Source: Cristatella mucedo (Eukaryota; Bryozoa; Phylactolaemata; Cristatellidae). From it: DNA of 64,000 nt. The notes under the pieces are model-generated. The model saw nothing but the letters and a program-made list of their open reading frames with translations. It ran no database searches and was not told where the DNA came from. Where the stretch lies: positions 767,001 through 831,000 of the forward strand of contig WPIO01000074.1 in the NCBI GenBank assembly GCA_009760855.2, given 5' to 3'. The number at the start of each line of letters is the position of its first letter. The first letter of the stretch is position 1. The translations under genes were made by a program, and so were the position numbers. Of the stretch, positions 13,264 to 24,037 are shown in pieces.

Positions 13264-13445
13264 TCGGTGAGCCGTAATGGCTCACTAGGTAAGGCAGGTG
13301 CTTTTCACGACCTCGGCCCGAGGTCGTGGGTTCGAATCCTGTGGAGGGCGATTCTTTATCACCGCTGCAAGCGGTGGTGATAGCCGTCAAGGCTCTTCTG
13401 TTGCTATACAAAAAGAGGCTGTTAAATCAGCTTGTATTTATTTAT
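13264..13445 (+). mobile_element. tRNA-derived SINE, family A
   Basis: This has the same architecture as the copy at 778-960: TGGCTCACTAGGTAAGGC, B-box GGTTCGAATCC, the GGTGATAGCCGTCAAGGC body, and a TTAAATCAG then ATTT tail. It also holds a small duplication (ACGACCTCGGCCCGAGGTCG) that forms a palindrome in the anticodon-arm region. Confidence 0.8.
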
Positions 13446-14749
13446 TTATTAAGAGAATCAAGTGACCAGGCCGGTAGCTCACTCGTAATATTTTTGCTTC
13501 CGTCTCTGAAGATTTTCAATTTCAATTCTCATGAAGATCTGAAGGAGATTTTTACGAATTATATTGCCTCTAAGTGAGTAAGTTTGATCTCCGTCCGGGC
13601 ACACCGGCTCGACGCGAGCGTCGTGCCGGGACCGGTCCGAGGGCCTCACTAAACCACTCAATCGGTTGTAGCGACGAGCGGTGTATACAAAGTGCTGGGA
13701 AGTAATCAGCGCAAGCTAGTGACTTGCGCTTACCGGGAGTTCTTCGTTTGTGGGAAACCATTATAAGCCTAGCACGAGGCCGTTCGTCGGGTTTCCCGAT
13801 CCTTCCAGAGCAGATAAAGCACGCCGATGCCTTCAGTGTATCGCGAGTGCGGCCCCGAACATCTAAGGGCATCATGGACCTGTTATTGCTCAATCTCGTG
13901 CGAGTAAACGCCGCTTGTTCCTCTGAGACCTCCAGCCGGATCTTCAGAGATCGGCGAACTATTTATCAGGCTAGAGCCTCGTTCGTTATCGTAATGACCA
14001 GACAAAATCGCTCCGCCACCTAAGAACGGCCATGCAAAACCGCCCACCGAAAAACAAAGAAGCAATCAATCTGTCAATCCTTACAGTGTCCGGGCCGGGT
14101 GAGTTTTCCCGTGTTGTTTTAGGGAAGCTTTCTTTTCTGACGTTTCTAGTAACAGAAAATGCTGCAAGTAGCTGCATGCAGGTTTCGCACGGATAGAATG
14201 GCCTCTGACCTATAGACATTGATGATAGTAAATGAATATCGCTGTAAATGCAACATCTGGCACGGAGCCGAGCGATAGCTCTCGAAGTAACTTGGAGCAG
14301 CCTAAAGTGATTCTTTTACGTAGGTAGATAACAAGCTAATTCGGTGCACATCAGCTCCACCACAGTAGCCTGTATTTTCAGCCAGTGCATTAGGATTAGT
14401 ACCGATTATACAAAACCTTGCAGCAACACTACTTAGCCACGGAAGCCGCAGGAGCTGCAATACACATAGCTTCTGTCCAATTTGAACAGACTCCCCGTTC
14501 AGCAGCACATTGACTTCAAGGTCGTGTCACTCAAGATTATGTAGCATTGATCTCCTGCTCCTTCAAATCTAGATAATGCTTATTTTTCGGTCCTGCTTAA
14601 TTATTTGCTTGGGATTGTTTTTTATTATTTATTAGTTGGCTAGCTAAACGGAAGCCCATATGAATTTGTTAGAGTTCTTTTTATTCCATCAGGGCACTAT
14701 GTAGACGCTATACTCTTATTACTGCTATTTTTATGCTAATAATTATGTA
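13446..14749. other. No recognisable gene
   Basis: Overlapping ORFs of 60-107 codons run on both strands near 13.5-14.1 kb, without motifs or splice-site context that I can support. Confidence 0.35.
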
Positions 14750-14915
14750 ATATCAATATAATTCATTTGTAGAGCGCCCTAAGAGAACCTAATCTCTATT
14801 CATGCTCTTCACATATGCCACGGGGCAAGAGCTCAGGACCTCGGTTATCAAATGCATTCACCTTGACCTTGGTCGAAACGATTACCTTTACCACTTGGCC
14901 AAACCAGCGTTCTTA
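14750..14915 (-). mobile_element. tRNA-derived SINE, family B (LINE-type tail)
   Basis: On the minus strand a degraded tRNA-like head with a GTCCTGAGCTC B-box relic leads to a body ending in a tail close to that of the L2-like LINE (ATAGAGATTAGGTTCTCTTA, then GGGCGCTCTAC). Better copies are at 17908, 37700 and 58010. Confidence 0.6.
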
Positions 14916-15204
14916 CTATTTTTGCATGCTTACATGAGGCCTTTTGATTGCCAATTATCCTTATGGGTCAGGTGAAGATCTCAATGTTTCCAAGGATTTC
15001 GTATTTTCAGCTGGCCGATCGGCTTTCATTAAATGCACTTCTCGTGTAAAGATTATACTTTGTCGTGAGCTAATTTTACTAGTTTCTAAATTTCAAAGCA
15101 ATTTCAGGTAACGTCGCCTCGTGGTGTCGGACGTGGCATCAACATCAACGCTCCAAAACTGCTCTGAAAACAATCGGAAATGCGATTACAAGTCCTCGAA
15201 CGCA

Positions 15205-15372
15205 GTTCGCAGAACCGTAAAGCAGCAGGACCGTAAAGCAGCAGGACCGTAAAGCAGCAGGACCGTAAAGCAGCAGGACCGTAAAGCAGCAGGACCGTAA
15301 AGCAGCAGGACCGTAAAGCAGCAGAACCGTAAAGCAGCAGAACCGTAAAGCAGCAGAACCGTAAAGCAGCCT
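15205..15372. repeat. 16-bp minisatellite (ACCGTAAAGCAGCAGG)
   Basis: About ten tandem 16-bp units, the last three with AGCAGA in place of AGCAGG. Because 16 is not a multiple of 3, each reading frame gives a 16-residue peptide period (LLYGSAALR, SCCFTVLLLYG). The ORFs across it are therefore artefacts. Confidence 0.95.
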
Positions 15373-15520
15373 TCCAAATACCCGTCGAAAACCGATGACA
15401 GTGACCAGTCTCCGTGGTACACTGCATTCAATGAAACCGTCTACATCACGAGAGTCACCATCGTCAAAGATGGCAATGAATGTCGCCATATTGGAATTAA
15501 TTCTTCGCACTAATGACACA

Positions 15521-15695
15521 TTTAAGTCCAGGGGTAAGGCGCTTACTCCTCACCACCCAGTACGTGGGTTCGAGTCCTGAAACCGACAGTCCTTTGTTGC
15601 TTGCTGCGAGCAGGGTGATAGCCGCAAAGACTCATCTATCGCTATTTGTGAATGTTGTTCTGTTTAATCAGCTAGCCTTTATTTTATATTTTCTT
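15521..15695 (+). mobile_element. SINE-A subfamily copy
   Basis: AGGGGTAAGGCGCTTACTCC as a degraded A-box side, B-box GGGTTCGAGTCC, the GGGTGATAGCCGCAAAGAC body and the TTTAATCAGC end. The first about 100 bases are identical, inverted, at 16588-16690. Confidence 0.7.
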
Positions 15696-16579
15696 TAATA
15701 ATGACTCCTCACCGTATAACTTGGATATCCTGATGTCTACTTAAACGCTTGGTATCATTAACATTAGAAAAAGGATGCGAAAGCTTGCCAAATAACAAAT
15801 TATAACGACCAACTACGCCAACTTCCTGTAATGATCTTTGTAAACTTAGAGGCTAAGCCAACTCCCTTGGACGACGAACTTACTTGTTTGTGACACGGTC
15901 TTTCGCATGTTTTCATATTCTTAGCACAGTAAGCAAAATTGAAATAACAAAAGTCAGCTGATAGGTGTGGTGCTTTTCAAATAAATTATTTTTCGGATTA
16001 TGTTTTATAAGAGTGGCATTCCAGAGCAAATATCCATAAAGAAGTTAAGGCACCGGTTAGATATGGCGAAATTAAGAACAGCTGAGTCACATCAAGCACC
16101 ATTCGATTTTTTCTCAATTCTTTAGGTAATCCACAATTGTACTGCTATAGATTCTATTGCAGCAACAAAATTTATGAATTTATATCTGCTTTCAGGAAGA
16201 CTTAGGTTAAATGCTTTCAGAATATTTAATTACATTTATTTACGGTTTAATTTTGGTCTTTATACCCCTTTCCACTATTTAGTGAAGTAAAATTTGATTA
16301 ACCATATTTTAAGAAACTATTTTGAAATTAAAAATGTGCTAAAATTATACTATTTTTGTCTTCAACCTTCTCTAAATTTAAAAGAAATCTATGGAAGATT
16401 ACGTAAAATGTTCATGGATCCTTTTAAGTTAAAGGAAAACCCAATAGTAACCGTGCATATAACATTTGAATTCATGCTTAAGAGTGTTCACTCATTCTTC
16501 TAACTGTGCATTAAACGCAGAAAATGTTAGCAGAACAGATTTCTAGGAGTGATTTTTGACCTCAATTCCTCTGTGTGCT
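15696..16579. other. No recognisable gene
   Basis: AT-rich spacer between two inverted SINE copies. Only a 69-codon ORF at 16294 lacks recognisable features. Confidence 0.4.
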
Positions 16580-16692
16580 AAGCACTTGCGGCTATCACCC
16601 TGCTCGCAGCAAGCAACAAAGGACTGTCGGTTTCAGGACTCGAACCCACGTACTGGGTGGTGAGGAGTAAGCGCCTTACCCCTGGAATTTCC
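16580..16692 (-). mobile_element. SINE-A subfamily copy, inverted
   Basis: The reverse complement matches 15526-15628 without a visible mismatch over about 100 bases, ending at the same internal base (GATAGCCGCAA). It lacks the 3' body and tail. Confidence 0.7.
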
Positions 16693-16998
16693 AGAGTGCT
16701 TTACTTTTCATAAATGCTACTTCCATATTTTAATTTTCTAATGCAAACCTGACCACAGTTTGGTCATCAATTCATGGTCTCGTCACTGAACTCTATAGAG
16801 TAGCCGTAACTCAATATTGTTATAGCTGACCTGCACACCGATGGAGTAGATTAAGGAGCTTCCACACGGTCTGTTCAAGGTCAATGCTCAAGATTACAGT
16901 CTTTTCTAGTTCTGCACTAGTAAAAACCTGCTATACCTACCCGCTCTCTAAGCGGAAGTTACTTTGATGGCACCTTGGTACCGACAGTACTTTTGCAA

Positions 16999-17115
16999 AG
17001 CGCGAACACGCACGCGCGCACGCACGCCAGCACGCTGGCACATACATACGTAAAAACTTATACACATAGGTACACACATACAGACACACACGTACACACA
17101 CAGACGCACACTCGC
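16999..17115. repeat. CA/CG-rich simple repeat
   Basis: Degenerate (CA)n with ACGC and ACAT interruptions. Peptides read through it are low complexity. Confidence 0.8.
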
Positions 17116-17470
17116 GCGCCGGTTTTGTTCGCCGCGTTCATGAGAAATAATTATGGTGGATACTGTCTTCATATATGGCACTTAGGTTATTGCTGGTGTG
17201 GTCAGCGAAGAAGATTGCGCCTTAGTGGCACGCCGCACCGCCGAGTGCGAGGCCATTGACCTTCGAACCACTGTCGAGCTTGACAAGAGCCTGGAAAGTC
17301 ACACGAGTCGATTTTTGCTGCCAACGGCCATTGACCAGCGAATAGCCCGAGTCCGGAAGCAATGACGCTACTCACTTGCCCCCTCAGGATACCTCAAGCG
17401 AATATTGATATTATATAAATATACATATAAATATATATATATATAATGATTTTTGTGTGCAAGAATTTAT

Positions 17471-17693
17471 TCAAAACAGCAAATATTCTTCAAAATAAAG
17501 ACCATCATTGTTCACGGCTGCTAGCCAACTAAATTCTTCAAACTTGTTCCTGGTCTTTTTAGCGGCATGCGGCTTTGTATTGTCTTGTTGAAACAAAGTG
17601 CGTTTCGACGAATAAGACGGATAAGTTTCAACCAGCACATCGTAGACTCAATCAAGTTGGTCGCAGTAAAGTTCAGCGTTGAGGGTGCGACAG
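17471..17693 (-). pseudogene. mariner transposase fragment, internally deleted
   Basis: The minus strand reads as the C-terminal third of a Tc1/mariner DDD-type transposase: LNAELYCDQLD, a TAG-type break, YDVLVETYPS, FQQDNTKPHAAKKTRNKFEE. It then jumps directly to VNNDGLYFEEYLLF, the normal C-terminal end. The catalytic Asp in QQDN is present. The stretch that usually carries the last Asp (SPDLAPSDYHLF in the family) is missing, so the copy is internally deleted and dead. A GGTCACGAACTTTTTCCT end-like sequence lies at 17791-17808. Confidence 0.75.
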
Positions 17694-17907
17694 TTCGGCA
17701 CATGTTCAAAATGCATTATTTTCCGTAGATCATTACTAAATTCATTAATTTATTATTTCATTAAATTATTATTAAAATAATTTTTACACGGGTCACGAAC
17801 TTTTTCCTCAACCTTCTAAAACCTTGACAGCACCCTAGATTTTTCTCGTTAAGCCACTCGCTGTCTGACTCTAAGTAAGCCCCCTTCCAGGTCTTGCAAA
17901 CGGTCAA

Positions 17908-18045
17908 GCTGGTTTGGTTCAGTGGTTAAGGTGCTCGCCCCAGGGACCAAGATCTAGCCGAGGTCGCGGGCTCAAGCCCCGCGGCGTATGTGAAGCGCCT
18001 GAATAGATATTAAGTTCTCTTGGGGCGCTATACAAATGAATTGTA
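17908..18045 (+). mobile_element. tRNA-derived SINE, family B
   Basis: Best-preserved plus-strand copy. It has A-box TGGTTCAGTGGTTAAGG, B-box GGGCTCAAGCCCC, and then a 3' end (GAAGCGCCTGAATAGATATT, AAGTTCTCTTGGGGCGC, TATACAAATG) that closely resembles the L2-like LINE tail. This suggests the SINE borrows the LINE machinery. Confidence 0.75.
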
Positions 18046-18299
18046 TGCATGCGTATGTAATAACCTAATGGCGGCTTCACTGCTAAGCAGAGCGAAAAGA
18101 ATCCAGGAAGTTGCTCGCTTAGTCGTCTCAAAATTGAGGAGATGATTAGAAGAAGGTTAATTATCTTCAGAATCTTGGAGAAATATCTAATTTTCAATCG
18201 AAAGTGGAGCTCAGTGGACAAGTACTAACTTTGTTCTGCAACGGGACCTTGAGATCTGAAATATGACGTCATAGGAAGTATTCTTTACCTCGTCTGCCC

Positions 18300-18490
18300 T
18301 CCTGACTCGGCTAGGCTTCTCACTTTCACTTTCTCTTCGGCACAAGAATCAGATGAAGTTCGCTAGCCACCGAATGCGCACAGAGAGACACTTAGGCTTT
18401 GAGTGAGCTATTCAAACTGCTTCTGCGTAGCACCCACTTGGTCTTTGTGGAGTTGCAGACGGAGATTATTAGGATTGCATTACAGTACCC
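18300..18490 (+). mobile_element. Second LINE family, 3' end copy
   Basis: It contains CACCGAATGCGCAC, AGTGAGCTATTCAAACTGC, TTGTGGAGTTGCAGACGGAG and ATTGCATTACAG. These blocks are shared in order with 22975-23160 (-) and both arms inside the polymerase gene at 26.9-27.2 kb. The upstream part (CTGACTCGGCTAGGCTTCTC) matches the region after the ORF end in the 23.2 kb copy. Confidence 0.65.
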
Positions 18491-18989
18491 AACTCAGATA
18501 GGTTCTTATATGAACAATACGCAATGGATCAATGTTGCAATATTTTTATTTGCAGTCACAGTCCTTAGTGCTCCCAGAGCAAGAACTGAGGATTTGTGAG
18601 ACAGACACAATCAAAAACATCGAATATATAGCGATTACGACTAACCTTGCAACAGCGGCTCATAAACACAGTAAAACAACATACTTTTTCCAGCTATTAA
18701 TAGATTGGAAAATCTGAATTTGCGGTAAGTATTTTATAATACTAATTTTTAAAATAAAGTTTCTTCGGAACGTGCAAAATTAGTATACACTACAAAATCT
18801 ATATGATATGCCCCATATATTATTCGCTAAGCAATGAATTTCATCTTAGAAATTAAGTTTCAGCGATGACATTTTGAAAAAACTTGTGTACTCAGTCAGT
18901 TACTATCTAAAAAAGTAATAATCTGTAGATGAAGCTGACAGGCTGAACCCTATTTGAATTTACATCTATGAGTCTCCGAACCCAAAAAG

Positions 18990-19085
18990 AACTTGCCCAC
19001 TGTAAACGGTTGTGATAGCCGTTAAGGCTGTTCTACCGCTATGCAAATGAGCTTGTTAAAGCAGCAGAACTTACTATTATTAAAA
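18990..19085 (+). mobile_element. SINE-A 3' fragment
   Basis: Body and tail only: GTTGTGATAGCCGTTAAGGC, CTATGCAAATGAGCTTGTTA, AAGCAG, then an ATT-like end. The tRNA head is missing. Confidence 0.6.
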
Positions 19086-19418
19086 CTAGCTCACTTGGCA
19101 TTGCATTCAATACATATTATTTATACAGTTACTCCAGAATAAATCATATATAACGTGTTGCTTGGCAGCAGGTTAGACAATCTGTTACTGTGAAGTCTTT
19201 TTAAAGAACTGATAATCCTTACTTACTTTCCGAGGAGAAATGCGACGTAGCATTACGAAGTGGATATTCCATCAATTCTTAAACTGCTGTCATTTAGAGT
19301 TTCTTAATTAAATTATTCAAAAAATTATTAATTTTCAGTACTAGATTGACTTGCTGAGAATGGGGATCAGCGCTTTGAGCAAATCTCTTATTTATATTCA
19401 AAACTGTTTTATTTTTAG

Positions 19419-19607
19419 GGTTTATTGTTCCAAAGAATTTTGTCTTGCTTTCAAATTTTAAAGACATTTTCCTACCTGGAGACAGCATTCTGGTCATATG
19501 TGATAAAAACTACCCACACAAAAGTGGAGATGACGGCATTTACACTACTTGCAGTGAGTCTGGCGATTTTACATCGGGAAAAGATAGTTTAATCAATTGT
19601 GTCGGAG
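19419..19607 (+). CDS. Candidate sushi/CCP-like exon
   Basis: A 189-base open segment lies between a good acceptor (polypyrimidine tract then TTTTATTTTTAG) and a donor (GGAG|GTAATC). Read in phase 1 it gives FLPGDSILVICDKNY, YTTCSESGDF and LINCVG, spaced like the second to fourth cysteines of a complement-control (sushi) module. The expected first cysteine is not seen (IVPKNF). Start and end phases are both 1, the usual phase of sushi exons, and the size fits. Upstream partners were not found with confidence. It could also be a chance open stretch or the relic of a secreted or receptor gene. Confidence 0.4.
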
Positions 19608-20083
19608 GTAATCAAAGTCAAACTTGGCTTTATGGACCAAAATTTCACATCATACTGCAGATTTTAGCCATAGACGTAACTTATTTTCAGCGAAATTGAA
19701 TATTCAGAATGGAAGATCTTACTTATCACGCGTTAGAACTACAATTCTTATTGTAAAAGTAACCCAAGGTTGCGTCGTCGCCCTGTACGCATCCCGCGGA
19801 CCCTAATAAATCGCCCACATAGGAATTAAGTCACACGCTTTAACTGCTGCTCTACGAAGATGAAGTTGCATTACTTTGCATACAAGATATTTTTATGAAT
19901 CAAAATGAAAGGTAAACTGGTAGAACATTTATAAAGTACAATATTTTCCAGATTTAGATAGCTGCTGCTATTTGATCTTTGAGGCAGATTGTCTCGTGCG
20001 ACCTCTATTTTCACTGCCCTTCATATTAGGTTCACTTAAGTGCATATTTTCATGCTGTGTATTTTCTTCACTGGATTTTTCAG

Positions 20084-20181
20084 GGATATATGACGTAATT
20101 TGTATTTATTGCTGCAGACGAAAAACTCGGGCGTTTAAGTGGGCTACGCAATATCCTGATATTGATCAGCCTCTTTTGTAA
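20084..20181 (+). CDS. Candidate terminal exon (cysteine-basic tail)
   Basis: After the acceptor CTGGATTTTTCAG the frame in phase 1 reads VICIYCCRRKTRAFKWATQ and ends at TAA (20179-20181). The phase fits the donor at 19607. A short hydrophobic, Cys-Cys, then basic stretch resembles a juxtamembrane or cytoplasmic tail. Linking the two exons is inference only. Confidence 0.22.
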
Positions 20182-20299
20182 GTTTCACCTCTGAGACTGC
20201 ACTATGTAAGCAGAATTTACCTATTGACTGAAAGTTCATTCGGAGTCTGGCTGTCGACAGGCCATTACATTCTCCTTACCTTGATATAAGGCACTGTAA

Positions 20300-20428
20300 T
20301 AAGAATAATAATAATACACTCGATAAAGCCCCCTCAGAGAACCTAATCTCTTTCTAGGCGCTTTAAATTTGCTGCAAAGGAAACACAATCCAAATGGCGA
20401 GTGGAATCATGCTTGATAAACAACATGA
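20300..20428 (-). mobile_element. L2-like LINE tail fragment
   Basis: Minus-strand GCAAATTTAAAGCGCCTAG core, the AGAGATTAGGTTCTCTGAGG stem, and an ATT tail at 20302-20312. Confidence 0.75.
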
Positions 20429-20687
20429 ATTTATTGATGGTATTAGGGTCCCGAAAATGCATGGCCCAGATGCCGTCTTGAGTACAGGAAAGGCCACTAA
20501 TTAAATATATTTATGCTAGAACCAATCTTCCTTGAAATGAATACGTTAGAAAGCGGCTAACTACGGTCACCTTGGGAACTAGCACTGAATTCCGGGAAGG
20601 AGCGGTGCTTAATGAATCTCTCTTCAACCCTGATTGGGGTACTCCCTGATGAACTGCTTGCATCTAGTATTCTTGGTTGAAACTAGG

Positions 20688-20690
<3 letters not shown>

Positions 20691-20728
<38 letters not shown>
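20691..20728. repeat. (TA)n microsatellite
   Basis: About 19 TA units directly abut the tail of the SINE-B copy at 20730-20850. Confidence 0.95.
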
Positions 20729-20729
<1 letters not shown>

Positions 20730-20734
<5 letters not shown>

Positions 20735-20850
20735 CTTTATGTCACCCTTAGAGAACTAAATCTCTATCCAGGCGCTTTATATATGCCCGCAGACATGGTC
20801 CTTGAAGGCCGGCACCTTAGCCCTAGGCCAATCCGTGGCGGCTCTAATTA
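20730..20850 (-). mobile_element. SINE family B fragment
   Basis: Minus-strand LINE-like tail (GGATAGAGATTTAGTTCTC) and part of the head (GGATTGGCCTAGGGCTAAGG). Diverged. Confidence 0.55.
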
Positions 20851-22319
20851 CTGAGATTATAAACCTCTTTTTATAAGCAATGAGTAGGGGTATCACCTAA
20901 AGATTATTTAGGTGCAGATTGGCAGAGGAATTTAATTTAATTTCTAAAAAACTAAATAAAGCATTTGCACTGACAGTCATTAATGCATATTCCAGCTCTC
21001 ATTTTAGGATCTGTGTGCAGGCTCCAGGAGAAGTCCAAAATTCAAGGCCCGATTTAATATAATGTTTGCATTATTGGCTGTTGTTAACTCACACAAGACG
21101 CTCAAAGCTTTACCCTCGTCGCGTCCTCTTTTGTGATTTAATTATCAAGCTGACCTTCTAAGGAGTCATCACCTTGACCTATGACCATCATCTTGACATC
21201 AATTCCTGTGTTGCTGCTCAGCATCTTAAACGGTCCACCTCTTTCCGGAGTGTTATGGGGCTTTCCAGTTTGTCGAACGAAACGGCCAAATTATGCAGAG
21301 TTAAAATGGGTCGGTACATGCTAATAATAACTAATTTTATGATTAGTATACTTTTAAAGTTTATACTTTTTCGCGAGGCAATCCTCCAAACTGTAGCCAC
21401 CTCTTTTTACCCTTTGATTACAGAGGAAATAGTGTGCTGATTATATTTACCTGGTTGGTCTCAACAAGACGTAACAAGCTAACTAAATGTTTCAAAATCT
21501 TGGATAGGGGTTCCTGCAAAACCTATACTTACCAATTATAAGACTCTAAATGATGAATAGGGTACAATAATGCTTAAATATCCTGCAGATTAAATGTTTT
21601 TCGTTAACCGATCTCCTGAAATGATTTGATTTGATCTTTTATAGTTTTCCAATCGAGCATAATGGTTGCGGCTGTCTTAATTCGAATCTTATCTTAATCT
21701 CGAATCTTCGAAAATTAGTAAGTCTTGCAGCGAGAAGAAGCCAACACGCTTTGCATAGCTCTTTGATTTCTCCGCTTATGGCTGAAGGACACAAAAGAAA
21801 GAGCCGGCTCGGGTTGAAACTGAAAGCTGGTCAGAGCTAGCTGAGTCGACTCCGCGTGCCCAGTCACTCACTGTGATGCTCGCAAGATTTAAAATGCATA
21901 CGATTTCATGCACAGTACATGCGATTTCACACTGAACTTGGATGTGACAAGAGCGCCCGGCGCAGAGTGCATGCACCGTTTGCACAGTATGACGCTGGCG
22001 GGCTGGCAGTGCCGAAATGCAACCACCGCCGCACGTCGTCAACAGGTGAGACTGCTGGACAGAAATCCCAGTCTGCCACATGCAAACGCGATGCTTCGCC
22101 GAAATCAAGTCTATTGGAGGTCGGCGCAGAACAAGACGCAATTGCCTCGAGACGGAAAAATAACCATTTCATGTTTTTAATTGCAGTCTAGTTCGGTACA
22201 ATCGCCAAAACTCAGTTCTAAATGCGAAACATGCTTTCAAAGGGTGGCGAAACTGTACCACAAGCACCAGATGGCAGTTCCTGGTGCTTCATGTTAGCTG
22301 ATTGAGATAAAAAATGACA
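20851..22319. other. No recognisable gene
   Basis: Short ORFs only. The cluster of overlapping ORFs at 21.78-22.19 kb runs in both strands and several frames and has no family motif. Confidence 0.35.
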
Positions 22320-22745
22320 ATAATAATAATACAATTGCACAGCCCCCTCAGAGAATCTAATCTCTTTCTAGGCCCTTTAAATTCACTGTAAAAGATTCAT
22401 GATCAAATGGTGAGTGGTAACATGCACAATGTAAACAAGCATTGAGGTGACATGCACGGTGTCAACATGCAAATACGGTCAGTGGCAGCACACTTAGTGT
22501 CAGCGCTCATAAGCCCACAAAGAACGAATCCCAAAGACCCACTAAATGCTGCGATGCACAGCTGGTCGCTTTTAGCTTCTTTTTTAACGTCGTCAGGTCA
22601 GGGGGTCAAGTCGTGACGTCAGTCCGGAGTGAGCTACACACTTTAGGAACAGATGGACTAGAATTACGATCACCCACGGACTAAAGGTACGGTCTCTGAA
22701 GGATTTGAAGTTGACCTCACATAACCATTTCGAGGTTGACCTAAG
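22320..22745 (-). mobile_element. L2-like LINE 3' end, about 420 bp
   Basis: Minus-strand copy reaching from the ATT tail and AGAGATTAGATTCTCTGAGG stem through the UTR (CATGTCACCTC, TTTGCATGTTGACACC) into the end of the ORF around 22600-22740. It is diverged. Confidence 0.65.
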
Positions 22746-22837
22746 CACAACATTCCTGGCTCAATGAAAAAACCTTTGGCAAGAGTAATCGTGATCAAGA
22801 GCTCGCGCTGCTTCTGATAATAGAAGCAGCCTCTGGA

Positions 22838-22930
22838 CGTTAGCCCAGTGGTAAAGGTGAAGGCTCTTCATGACCCGAGTCTCGGTTCGGCCGCGCAGCG
22901 TGCGATCCTTTATTGACCTTTATTGACCAC
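22838..22930 (+). mobile_element. tRNA-like SINE head
   Basis: TTAGCCCAGTGGTAAAGGTG resembles an A-box region, and CCCGAGTCTCGGTTCGGCC a degraded B-box. The following GCGATCCTTTATTG is shared with SINE-A bodies. No acceptor-stem pairing is seen, so this is not called a tRNA gene. Confidence 0.4.
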
Positions 22931-22974
22931 GTGACATCGCTTACAGCTCTCCAGTGGCTAGGTAAATGCGGCTG

Positions 22975-23470
22975 CTGAATGCACGTGGACCTTGTTTTTC
23001 TAAAGATGTTGCGTTGGCAACGTAATGCAATGTAACGCATCTCCGTCTGTAACTCCACAGAGTCGTAAGGACCACGCGGGTGTTACGCAGGAGAGTTTTG
23101 TATAGCGCACTCACAGCCTGAGCGGCTTTCGGTACGCATTCGGTAGCCAACAGACTTCGTCTCACGCAACAAAGAGAAAGTGGGAAGCATAGCAGAGTCA
23201 GGAGAGCAGTTGAGGTAGTGAGTAGCATAGAAGTAGCAGCTCGGGACCGCTGAAAAAGATGTGCCATAGTCGGCAGCAGCAGAGTGGTTGTCGTTGCGTA
23301 AGAATTGTGGAAGCGAGTTCCGCAGGTCTAGGACCTGCAGAGCTGAAGCTTCTGTCGCCAACTGTCTGTAAGCGGAGGAATGGGACAGCTAATTTATTGT
23401 CCGTACACAGGACCTGAGGGCGCGAACAGGCTGAAACTGCTGCATCAGTTTCAGCCAGGTACCAACCCGT
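22975..23470 (-). mobile_element. Second LINE family, 3' end with ORF C-terminus
   Basis: The minus strand reads a decayed LINE ORF end: CGACAGAAGCTTCAGCTC, then GTCCTAGACCTGCGGAACTC. The plus-strand copy at 53.1-53.4 kb reads GDRSFCSAGPSLWNSL at the same place, the classic C-terminal motif of RTE/CR1-like LINE ORFs. It then runs into the 3' UTR whose last about 120 bases recur at 18.4 and 26.9-27.2 kb. Confidence 0.65.
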
Positions 23471-24037
23471 CCGTCCGTCGGCTGCCGGCGAAGATTAGCT
23501 GACCTTGGCCGTGCCCACTCGATGGCACTCAGTTGACACTCATCGCCCCAACTGTCGATTGGGTTACCGTGACAGGACTCGAGCATTAGCCAACGGTAGG
23601 CCAATAGCGGCCACAGTAGGTCGGGGAAGCGCATTCATGCCCTTTATTCATACAGGAAACAGTAGTCAGTCATTTGACATGCACGCGCACACCCCCGTCC
23701 TAACTGTTCTATCCTACGAGCAGGAGCTCGCCTTCCTTGCGGCTGAAAACAGGCACCGGCTGCTTTTCTTTCATCTCCATCGTTCCGTCGTCTGCTGCTC
23801 ACTTCTTTTCATCGCGTTTTCATTTTCGTCTTCTGCCTTTCTCTCATCTCCACCTCTTCGATGCGAAGAATTTTTCTTCAAGCCGATAGCGAGCGATGGC
23901 AAAAGTTGAATGCCTTTGAGGTCGCGAACAGGACAGGCCGGCAGAGTCTCGAAGCGAGGCCTTTTCGGCAACCTGCGGCGGAAAGTCACGCGGCGGAAGG
24001 AGAAAGCAGAGCAGGACGAAACGTTTGGAGGTGCTTC
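23471..24037. other. No recognisable gene
   Basis: Overlapping ORFs on both strands (up to 134 codons at 23505) without recognised motifs. The stretch may be host flank or an outer part of the left end of the Polinton-like element. Confidence 0.35.

Noticed and set aside
13570-14065. Overlapping ORFs of about 100 codons on both strands
   Set aside because: No motif, no splice context and no repeat relationship.
15205-15372. Possible CRISPR-like array or repeat-protein gene
   Set aside because: 16-bp tandem minisatellite without spacers. The ORFs are artefacts of period 16.
17908-17985. Functional tRNA gene
   Set aside because: Best tRNA-like head in the window, but it continues into a LINE-like tail and belongs to a SINE family.
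21776-22191. Cluster of four 80-120-codon ORFs
   Set aside because: They overlap in several frames on both strands with no family motif. Probably a stop-poor GC patch.
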